Source of the DNA: DATAFT01 sp035544635
GTDB lineage: Bacteria; Acidobacteriota; Thermoanaerobaculia; Multivoradales; Multivoraceae
DNA: 20,752 bases
Assembly (NCBI GenBank): GCA_035544635.1
Contig: DATKDQ010000017.1
Coordinates: 1-20,752, forward strand
Direction: 5' to 3'
The translations under genes and the position numbers were made by a program. Positions within the stretch are counted from its first letter, which is position 1; each line of letters opens with the position of its first letter. Positions 1 through 5,795 of this stretch are shown here, in pieces. The notes under the pieces were generated by a model. It made no database searches. It was given only the letters and a program-made list of their open reading frames with translations, and was not told the DNA's origin.

Positions 1-113
1 TCGGAGACCGAGAGCAGCACGCCGCCGCCGTCGGTGCGCTCGACGCGTGAGTCGCACCCGGCGACGAGCAGCAGGCCGGCCAGGGTGAGCAGGATCCCAA
101 GGGCGTGTCTCAT
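1..113 (-). CDS. Putative lipoprotein, N-terminal part only (cut by window edge)
   Basis: The first 37 codons of a minus-strand gene run off the left edge. The N-terminus is a short charged start (MRH), a hydrophobic Leu/Ala-rich stretch and the lipobox LVAG-C at residues 17-20, followed by DSR. This is a typical type II (lipoprotein) signal peptide. The Asp after the Cys would be read as an inner-membrane retention signal in enterics, but that rule may not hold here. The start ATG lies 17 nt downstream of the pilQ stop, so the gene is probably the next one in the pilMNOPQ transcript. Its function cannot be told from what is visible; a pilus-related role is only a guess from position. Confidence 0.6.
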   Translation of the reverse strand, partial: MRHALGILLTLAGLLLVAGCDSRVERTDGGGVLLSVS

Positions 114-130
114 GTCCTTCCTCTCCGGCC

Positions 131-2449
131 CTACAGGTGGACGATCCTGGGCGTGATGAAGATCAGCAGCTCTTCGTTGGTGTTCGACCGGTTCCGGTTC
201 TTGAACAGGTGCCCGAGGATCGGGATGTTCGCCAGACCGGGCACGCGATCCTGGCTCTCGTTGGTCGACACCTCGTAGATCCCGCCGATCACCGCGGTGC
301 CGCCGTCGCGCACCAGCACCCGGGTACGGGCGTCGCGCGTCGCGATCGGCGACGAGGGCGACCCCACCACCGCCAGCCCCGGCTGGGGCTCTCGCTTCTG
401 GATGTTGATCTCGAGCAGCACCGTTCCCTCGGCGGTGATGTGCGGCGTGACGTCGAGCCGCAGCGTGGCGTTGACGAATTGCACCGTGACGGTGTTGTTC
501 GCCACCGTCTGCACCGGGATCTGCAGGCCGCTCTGGATCGAGGCCCGCTCGTTGTTGAGGGTGGCGACCTTCGGCGCGGAGATGATGTTGACCAGACCCT
601 CGCTCTCCGCTGCCTGCAGGATGAGGTCGAGCTCGAAGGTGTTCAGGATGTTGCCCAGACCGATGTTGAGGAATCCGTTGGCGCCGCCGGTGAGCAGGCC
701 GACCCCGCCCGTGCTCTCGATGTTGTTGGGGAACTCGAGGCCGGTGGTGTTGCCGTGGGCGGCATCGGCGATGAAGTCGAACTCCCAGGCGAACCCGAGC
801 GCGCGCGACCAGTTCTTGGTGGTCTCGACGATGCGCGCCTCGATCATCACCTGGTCCTCGGGCACGTCCAGGTTCTCGATGATCTGGATCACCTGGTCCA
901 TGTAGGCCGGGAGCTCCTGGATGATCAGCGTGTTGGTGCGGTTGTCGACGATCACGGTGGCGCGCTGCGAGAGCAGGCCGGAGCCGCCGCGGCCTCGCTG
1001 GAGGATCGCGGCCACCTCGCTGGCGCTGGCGTAGCTGACGCGGCGCATCACCGTGGTGAGCGGCAGCGACAGCGACTTGGCGGCTTGCAGGCGCTGCTGC
1101 TCTTCAGCTTCCTGCGCCAGGCGCGCCACCGGAGCGATGCGCAGGATGTTGCCCTCGAGCTCCATGCCGAGCTGGTTGATCTTGAGGATCTGCTCCAGCG
1201 CCTGGTCCCAGGGCACGCTCTCGAGCTCCACCGTCACCGGTCCCGAGACACCGGGCTGGATGACGACGTTGAGGCCGCTGATGCGCGCGATCGAGCGCAG
1301 CACCTCGGTGATGTCGGCATCCTTCAGGCTCATGCTGATGGGCGCGCCGAAGTACTGCCGCTCGCCGGCGACGGTGGTCACTCCGAAGCGCGGGATCTCC
1401 GCCTGCTCCGGCACCGGCGCCTGGACCCTGATGCCCTCGGCCAGGGTCGGTTCGGCCGGGGGCTCTTCGACCTGGAGCGCCGGAGCGGCCGGCGCCGGCT
1501 CCTGCGCGAGGACGACCGGACGGGCGCCCGGCTGGGCCTGCGCGATCAGGATCGGCCGCTCCCGCTCGACCGGGGCCGGGGCTGCGGCCATCGCCGCCGG
1601 AGCGAGCGGTGCGGCGATGGGCTCGACCGCCGCCATCTGCGTCACGGCGACGGCGCGATCGACGCCCCTTTCCTCGATCTCCTCGATCTCCAGCACGCGC
1701 GCCTCGAGCATCAAGCTCGAAAGCGACGTATCGGCGAGGGGAGGGGCCGGGTCCGCGGCCACAGGCTCGGGCGCAGCGGTCTTCTGGATCGCCGCCGCCA
1801 CCGGAGCTGGGGCGGCCGGCTCGGTCGGGCTCGGCGCCAGGCTCCCGGTCACCACCTCGGCCGGAGCGGCTGGCTCGGTCGGGCTCGGCGCCAGGCTCCC
1901 GGTCACCGCCTCGGCCGGAGCGGCCGCCCAGTCGGCGCCACGCGCGAAGCGCACCACCAGCCCCTCCCGATCACGGCCGATCCACGGCTGCGACCAGCCG
2001 CGCAGGTCGAACACGACGCGCGTGACCGGATCGGGCTCCGATCGGTACTGCGCCATTCGTACCCGCTCGACCGCGGCGGAGTCGATCACGACGCTGGAGC
2101 TCCGCTCGGTCTTCACCGCGCCGTCGAGGTCGAGCACGAAGCGCGGCGGATCCTCGAGCTGGAAGCTCTGATACGCGAACTCCCCGTCGCCGTGGATCCG
2201 GATCCTGGTCTCGGCTCCACGCTCGATCACCTCGAGAGCCTCGAGGCGCGAAGCGCGGACGCCCGACGGCGGTGGAGCGATGAAGGGATCTTCGGGTGTG
2301 GCCTCAGGCACGGGCGACAGCGGCGTGCCGTCCATCGCGACGATCGACGAGCCGGCTCCTGCCAGCAGCCACACCCATACCGCCCATCTCCCCAGACTGC
2401 CCCGGCGCGATCCGCCGGCTTTCGTCTCAGGCTTCCGTAGTTGCCCCAT
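131..2449 (-). CDS. pilQ: Type IV pilus secretin PilQ
   Basis: This 772-residue protein forms the outer-membrane secretin through which the type IV pilus passes. A hydrophobic signal segment spans about residues 21-38. One AMIN (peptidoglycan-binding) domain lies at about 66-170. It is followed by a long Ala/Pro/Glu-rich linker (about 171-350) with an internal duplication. An STN/N0 domain (about 370-440) and an N1 domain (about 460-530) come next. The secretin core runs from about 535 to the end, with the motif VPGLANIPILGHLF and the terminal segment ELLIFITPRIV. The chosen ATG has GGAGG about 7 nt upstream. It is the last pil gene of the operon, 34 nt after pilP. Many PilQ proteins carry two AMIN domains; only one is visible here. 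The assignment is firm. Confidence 0.96.
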   Translation of the reverse strand: MGQLRKPETKAGGSRRGSLGRWAVWVWLLAGAGSSIVAMDGTPLSPVPEATPEDPFIAPPPSGVRASRLEALEVIERGAETRIRIHGDGEFAYQSFQLEDPPRFVLDLDGAVKTERSSSVVIDSAAVERVRMAQYRSEPDPVTRVVFDLRGWSQPWIGRDREGLVVRFARGADWAAAPAEAVTGSLAPSPTEPAAPAEVVTGSLAPSPTEPAAPAPVAAAIQKTAAPEPVAADPAPPLADTSLSSLMLEARVLEIEEIEERGVDRAVAVTQMAAVEPIAAPLAPAAMAAAPAPVERERPILIAQAQPGARPVVLAQEPAPAAPALQVEEPPAEPTLAEGIRVQAPVPEQAEIPRFGVTTVAGERQYFGAPISMSLKDADITEVLRSIARISGLNVVIQPGVSGPVTVELESVPWDQALEQILKINQLGMELEGNILRIAPVARLAQEAEEQQRLQAAKSLSLPLTTVMRRVSYASASEVAAILQRGRGGSGLLSQRATVIVDNRTNTLIIQELPAYMDQVIQIIENLDVPEDQVMIEARIVETTKNWSRALGFAWEFDFIADAAHGNTTGLEFPNNIESTGGVGLLTGGANGFLNIGLGNILNTFELDLILQAAESEGLVNIISAPKVATLNNERASIQSGLQIPVQTVANNTVTVQFVNATLRLDVTPHITAEGTVLLEINIQKREPQPGLAVVGSPSSPIATRDARTRVLVRDGGTAVIGGIYEVSTNESQDRVPGLANIPILGHLFKNRNRSNTNEELLIFITPRIVHL
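1816..1924 (-). repeat. Two-copy 54-bp in-frame tandem repeat inside pilQ linker
   Basis: The segment starting at 1818 (ggctcggtcgggctcggcgc...) recurs at 1872 with only a few differences, so the period is 54 bp (18 codons). In the protein it gives two copies of VTGSLAPSPTEPAAPAE at about residues 182-215, in the Pro/Ala linker between the AMIN and N0 domains. It looks like a recent slippage or unequal-exchange duplication in a flexible linker. Confidence 0.9.
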
Positions 2450-2483
2450 GCTTACGCCTCCAACCCGCCAATCGCCAGGAAAG

Positions 2484-3077
2484 TCAGGGGTTGAGCTTCT
2501 TCACCACTTCCCGGAACGGCTTCGCCGCAGTCGGATCGCGAACGTCCTGTCTGAAGACGACCTCCGCGACCTCGTTCCTCTCGAATCGGATGTCGAGCAC
2601 CTCGCCGTCGTAGAGCTGATCCCCCTCGTGAATCAGGAAGCTCTTGGTCTTGTCGGCGGCCTGCACCTGCGCCACCCCACCTCGCGCCGTGACGAAGACG
2701 CCGGTCAGCTCGATCTCGTCGATGAGCAGACCGGGCACGCCATCGGGCCGCGGGCCGAGGAGATCGGGCGCCTCGGCCACGCGGAGCAGGGAGAGGAAGG
2801 GGTCGCGCCGATCCCCCGGGTCGTAGGCGTATCCGGAGCCGCCGAGCACCTCCTCGTCCTCCCGCAGCATGCGCTCGATGGCTTCGAGATCGGGCTCGGG
2901 CGGCGGTGCGGCGAGCGGGTCGCCCTCGCCGTCCGCGGGGTCGCCCCTGGACTCCGTCTCGCCGGGCTCTTCGGCGGGAGTCGACTCGGGCGGCTGGGCG
3001 GCCGCGGTCGGAGCCGCGGCGGCGGCGATCACGATCGTGAGCGCGAAACAGAGGATCCAGGCCAGTCGACGTCTCAC
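2484..3077 (-). CDS. pilP: Type IV pilus inner-membrane-complex protein PilP
   Basis: PilP links the PilN/PilO inner-membrane platform to the PilQ secretin. From the GTG start the protein is 197 residues: a hydrophobic N-terminal segment (about 5-27), a Pro/Glu/Asp-rich linker (about 28-65), then the PilP beta domain (about 85-195). The domain carries the marks RDPFLSL, LTGVFVTARGGVAQVQ, EGDQLYDGEV and the end VVKKLNP. The GTG start overlaps the pilO stop in a GTGA arrangement, with GGAGG about 12 nt upstream, which suggests translational coupling. Most PilP proteins are lipoproteins. Here the only early Cys (residue 9) lies before the hydrophobic core and no lipobox is evident, so a cleaved or uncleaved signal anchor is more likely. 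Confidence 0.9.
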   Translation of the reverse strand: MRRRLAWILCFALTIVIAAAAAPTAAAQPPESTPAEEPGETESRGDPADGEGDPLAAPPPEPDLEAIERMLREDEEVLGGSGYAYDPGDRRDPFLSLLRVAEAPDLLGPRPDGVPGLLIDEIELTGVFVTARGGVAQVQAADKTKSFLIHEGDQLYDGEVLDIRFERNEVAEVVFRQDVRDPTAAKPFREVVKKLNP

Positions 3078-3694
3078 CGCCCTGCACCGCCTCCCTGACC
3101 CGGCGCCGTCGTTCCGGTGGCGGGCTCGGGCTCGGTCTCCTGGTAGACGAAGGTCTTCGCCGTGAAGGAGGCGGCGATCGTGTGCTGGCCCGCCGCCCGG
3201 CTCTGGGTGATCTGCAGATTGTCGACGTTGAAGATGCGGGAGAACCGGCTCATGCGGTCGAAGAACCGCGCCAGGTTGTGGTAGGTGCCGGAGATGCGCA
3301 CCGTGATCGGCCACTCGTTGTAGAAGTCCTTCTGCGCCTCCTGGCCCGGCCGGAACTCGGAGAGGACGAAGTCCTCCTGCTCCGCGAGCGCGCGGAAGCG
3401 GCGCAGCACATCCTGCACGTCGCGCCGCGGCGGCAGGATGCGGAGCAGCTTCTCGAGCTGCACCTCGAGTAGAGCGACCTCCTCGCGGAACTGCGGCAGC
3501 TTGGCCTTGGCGGCCAGTCCGCGGCTGATCTTGCCCTGCAGCTCCACGATCTGCCCGTTGTTGCGCTCGCGCTGCGCGTGCATCTCCTTGAGCTGAAGCT
3601 GGTAGCCGAGCAGCACGCCGGCGACGCCCAGCCCCACGCCGATCGCGACGCCGACCCACCAAGCCTTGCCTTCCAGTCCCGTTTCCATGGGCAC
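3074..3694 (-). CDS. pilO: Type IV pilus assembly protein PilO
   Basis: PilO is a bitopic inner-membrane protein that pairs with PilN in the pilus alignment complex. The 206-residue product has a short cytoplasmic end, one membrane helix (about 12-31), a periplasmic coiled-coil region (about 35-85) and the ferredoxin-like domain (about 95-185). Recognisable marks are ILPPRRDVQDVLRRF, FYNEWPITVRISGTYHNLARFFDRMSR and ITQSR. The GTG at 3694 follows a GGAG; an ATG two codons later is an alternative start. The Gly/Thr/Pro-rich tail overlaps the start of pilP by 4 nt. Confidence 0.92.
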   Translation of the reverse strand: MPMETGLEGKAWWVGVAIGVGLGVAGVLLGYQLQLKEMHAQRERNNGQIVELQGKISRGLAAKAKLPQFREEVALLEVQLEKLLRILPPRRDVQDVLRRFRALAEQEDFVLSEFRPGQEAQKDFYNEWPITVRISGTYHNLARFFDRMSRFSRIFNVDNLQITQSRAAGQHTIAASFTAKTFVYQETEPEPATGTTAPGQGGGAGR

Positions 3695-3713
3695 GATGCT
3701 CTTCTCCAGCGCC

Positions 3714-4349
3714 TCAGCGGGCAGCGGCTGCCTGCGCCGCAGCCGCCGCCGGCTCGTCGGCTCCCCCGACGGGCGGGCGGGCCACCGGCACCGGCGTGTA
3801 GTTGAAGGAGACCTGGAAGTCGTAGACCTGACCGCGCCAGGTCGCGTTGCGCAGGTAGGGCTCCTGGAACTCCGCCACGCTGTCCAGGCTCTCGATGAAG
3901 TTCGCCACCGAGCTGGTGGTGAACGCCTTGCCCTGGATGTTGACCGTCGAGGCGCTCATCTCCATACGGTCGAGCCACAGGAAGTCGGGGAGCGAGCGCG
4001 ACACCTGGTCCATGATGTGGACCGGGCCGCGCTGGTTGTTGCGAAGGTCGGTGATCACCTGGATCTTGTGCTCGAGCTCGGCCCGGCGCCGCTCGAACCG
4101 CTCGACCTCCTTGATGATCTCCTCGAGCTCGGCGACCGTCGCCCGCAGCTCCCGCATCTCCGCCTCCTGCGTGGAGAGCTGGCGGTTCATGTACAGCCAG
4201 TAGCCGCCGTAGCCGAGCCCGGCGAGCACAAAGGTCGCCACGACGCACACCACGGCGATGTTCTGCGCGTTGATGTTGAACGCGCGCAGCCGCGCCGAAC
4301 GGACTGACGGAGCCTTCTTGCCTTCGGAGATGAGGTTGATGCGAATCAT
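3714..4349 (-). CDS. pilN: Type IV pilus assembly protein PilN
   Basis: The N-terminus MIRINLI is the diagnostic PilN motif, whose Asn-containing tail docks onto PilM in the cytoplasm. One membrane helix (about 30-52) follows. Then comes a charged coiled coil (about 58-100) rich in Glu and Arg, and a periplasmic ferredoxin-like domain (about 108-185) with PDFLWLDRMEMS and VANFIESLDS. The Ala-rich tail (about 197-211) is low complexity. The frame stays open for ten more codons upstream to a TTG, but conservation and a GGGAG within the end of pilM support the ATG at 4349. It lies 4 nt after pilM and 19 nt before pilO. Confidence 0.94.
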   Translation of the reverse strand: MIRINLISEGKKAPSVRSARLRAFNINAQNIAVVCVVATFVLAGLGYGGYWLYMNRQLSTQEAEMRELRATVAELEEIIKEVERFERRRAELEHKIQVITDLRNNQRGPVHIMDQVSRSLPDFLWLDRMEMSASTVNIQGKAFTTSSVANFIESLDSVAEFQEPYLRNATWRGQVYDFQVSFNYTPVPVARPPVGGADEPAAAAAQAAAAR

Positions 4350-4353
4350 CGGC

Positions 4354-5415
4354 TCAGTCTCCCACGCGGCGCAGCGCAAGCCCGACCGAGACCGCCATCA
4401 TGGGCGCGATCGACTCGATCCACTCCTGGCTGAAGTCGCTCTCGCGATACTGGATCCGCCGCAGCGGATTCATCAGCTCGATCGAGCACCCGAGGCGATC
4501 GGCCAGCACGTCGCGCAGCCCGGCGGTGAGCGAGCCGCCGCCGGAGAGCACCACCTGGTCGACCGATCCCTCGTTCGCCGTGGTCGAGAAGAAGTCGAAG
4601 GTCTTCTGGATCTCGCCCGCCATCTCCGCCCCTACCGACTCGAGCACCGGCCGGGCCTCGCTGGCGGTGTGCCCCTCGACGTCGCGTCCGCGCTTGAGCG
4701 CCTCGGCGTGCTCGAACGCGAGGTTGAACTCGCGCTGGAGCGCCTCGGTGAACTGATTGCCGCCGAACGAGATGTCGCGCCAGAACAGGGTCTGGCCCCG
4801 AGCCAGCACGTTGATGTTGGTGACCGCGGCGCCCATGTTGACGAGCGCGATGATCTTGGAGCGGTCGACGTCGTAGTTGAGCTCGTAGGCGTTCTGGATC
4901 GCGAACACGTCGACGTCCACCAGCGCCGGCGTGCGGCCGGTCTGTCCGATCACCGAGACGTAGTCGTTGACCTTGTCCCGCTTGACCGCGACCAAGAGGA
5001 CCTCCATCTGGTCACCGCCGGCCTCGGGGTCCGAGAGCAGCACGTAGTCCATGCGGACGTCGTTGATGTCGAACGGGATGTACTGCTCGGCCTCCCACTG
5101 GATCGACTCCGCCAGCTCTTCCGGCGGCATCGACGGCAGCTCGATCTTCTTGATGATGACCGAGTGCCCCGAGAGCGAGGTCGCGAACTGCGGGTTCTTG
5201 ACTCGCGTCTCCAGGTTCAGCTTCTCGATCGCCTCGACGACCAGCGACGAGTCCATGATCGACCCGTCCACGATCGCCTCTGGCGACAGCGGCTCTATGC
5301 CGAGGCACTGCAGCGAGAAATCACCGTCCTTGTGCTGCTGCAGCTCGACCAGCTTCAACGCGAAGCTGCCGATATCGAGACCGACGACACTCTTCGACCT
5401 AGAGAACAGGGCCAA
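4354..5415 (-). CDS. pilM: Type IV pilus assembly ATPase-like protein PilM
   Basis: PilM is an actin/FtsA-like cytoplasmic protein that binds the PilN N-terminus. The 353-residue product opens with VVGLDIGSFALKLVEL (phosphate-1 region, about residues 10-25). It contains IQWEAEQYIPFDINDVRMDY (about 105-124), the second phosphate region LVNMGAAVTNINVL (about 191-204), SFGGNQFTEAL, and the adenosine motif VVLSGGGSLTAGL (about 288-300). The length matches the family. The start codon is TTG, with AGGGGGT about 7 nt upstream; no upstream ATG or GTG fits. It is the first gene of the pil operon. Confidence 0.95.
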   Translation of the reverse strand: MALFSRSKSVVGLDIGSFALKLVELQQHKDGDFSLQCLGIEPLSPEAIVDGSIMDSSLVVEAIEKLNLETRVKNPQFATSLSGHSVIIKKIELPSMPPEELAESIQWEAEQYIPFDINDVRMDYVLLSDPEAGGDQMEVLLVAVKRDKVNDYVSVIGQTGRTPALVDVDVFAIQNAYELNYDVDRSKIIALVNMGAAVTNINVLARGQTLFWRDISFGGNQFTEALQREFNLAFEHAEALKRGRDVEGHTASEARPVLESVGAEMAGEIQKTFDFFSTTANEGSVDQVVLSGGGSLTAGLRDVLADRLGCSIELMNPLRRIQYRESDFSQEWIESIAPMMAVSVGLALRRVGD

Positions 5416-5485
5416 GCGTGCTACCCCCTACCTAAAGCTCTAAATCATCGCTACTTAGCGCTGAATTCTTTAACTGTGGTGGCAC

Positions 5486-5515
5486 AGACTAGCAAGATCG
5501 AAAGAGAGAAGTCAA
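5486..5515 (-). promoter_or_regulatory. Sigma70-like promoter for the pilMNOPQ operon
   Basis: On the minus strand TTGACT (5515-5510) and TAGTCT (5491-5486) are separated by 18 nt. Transcription would start near 5480, giving a leader of about 65 nt before the pilM TTG. The surrounding DNA is clearly more AT-rich than the flanking genes, as expected for a promoter region. This is a motif match only. Confidence 0.5.
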
Positions 5516-5528
5516 TACATGAGCAAAA

Positions 5529-5548
5529 CCGCATAAGTCGATTTGCGG
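5529..5548. promoter_or_regulatory. 20-bp dyad upstream of the pilM promoter, possible operator
   Basis: CCGCA and TGCGG form a perfect 5-bp inverted repeat separated by 10 nt, in AT-rich DNA just upstream of the proposed -35 box. Its centre would be about 58 nt upstream of the transcription start, a position used by many activators. No known regulator site is recognised. Confidence 0.25.
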
Positions 5549-5608
5549 GACTAGGCCCTACAGCAGTCTCCCGAGGGGAAATGAAGGGAACTACCGGGAA
5601 GGTGCACT

Positions 5609-5644
5609 GCGAGCGGAGGGGGTGGTATCCACCACCCCCGGAGC
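5609..5644 (-). repeat. Hairpin repeat, partial copy U0
   Basis: GGGGGTGGT (5618-5626), a 4-nt loop ATCC and ACCACCCCC (5631-5639) form a perfect 9-bp stem, flanked on both sides by GGAG. The 36-bp segment is repeated at 5671-5706 with differences only in the loop. Unlike the other copies it lacks the GCGCCGTCCTCGGCGCC core on its left side. There is no T-tract, so a classic intrinsic terminator is not indicated. Confidence 0.85.
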
Positions 5645-5645
5645 C

Positions 5646-5706
5646 GCGCCGTCCTCGGCGCCAACAACTAGCGAGCGGAGGGGGTGGTACTCACCACCCC
5701 CGGAGC
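5646..5706 (-). repeat. Dispersed dyad-plus-hairpin repeat, copy U1
   Basis: The core GCGCCGTCCTCGGCGCC (5646-5662) is itself a GCGCC/GGCGC hairpin. A short spacer follows, then a 9-bp stem GGGGGTGGT/ACCACCCCC with loop ACTC (5680-5701), then CGGAGC. It is the same order and orientation as copies U2, U3 and U4. Confidence 0.88.
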
Positions 5707-5729
5707 GCGCGGCTATTCAGCACTTTCCT

Positions 5730-5795
5730 GCGCCGTCCTCGGCGCCAGGGTCATCCAGCTCAGGAAAGTGCTATTCAGCACTTTCCTGAGCGCGC
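5730..5795 (-). repeat. Dispersed dyad-plus-hairpin repeat, copy U2, overlapping the spoT 3' end
   Basis: The core is at 5730-5746. The second hairpin is a perfect 15-bp stem, GCTCAGGAAAGTGCT (5758-5772) with loop ATTC and the exact complement at 5777-5791. The stem sequence differs from U1 but pairing is complete. The hairpin contains the spoT stop codon. Part of its right arm (GCTATTCAGCACTTTCCTG) also occurs as a direct repeat at 5712-5730. Confidence 0.88.

Larger units (their letters stand above)
5416..5770. other. Non-coding strip between pilM and spoT
   Basis: No gene is supported here. The pilM-proximal half (5416-5560) is AT-rich and holds the pil promoter and the CCGCA/TGCGG dyad. 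The stretch 5560-5608 shows nothing recognisable. The spoT-proximal half (5609-5770) is filled by three hairpin-repeat units, listed separately. Long open frames on the plus strand through this strip and the neighbouring genes look like GC-driven shadows. Confidence 0.7.

Noticed and set aside
137..2440. Very long plus-strand open frame (767 codons) opposite pilQ
   Set aside because: It is Arg/His/Asp-rich with no recognisable domain and mirrors the minus-strand pilQ codons; a GC-driven shadow.
5475..5500. Sigma54-like TGGCAC...GC motif near the pil promoter
   Set aside because: The GG to GC spacing is 9 rather than 10, the -12 part is poor, and it faces away from pilM.
5618..5701. Intrinsic terminators for spoT
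   Set aside because: The stems are strong but no T-tract follows on the minus strand, so a classic Rho-independent terminator is not supported.
5609..5795. CRISPR-like array
   Set aside because: The repeats are hairpin units of mixed sequence and spacing, without uniform repeats or unique spacers, and no cas genes are present.
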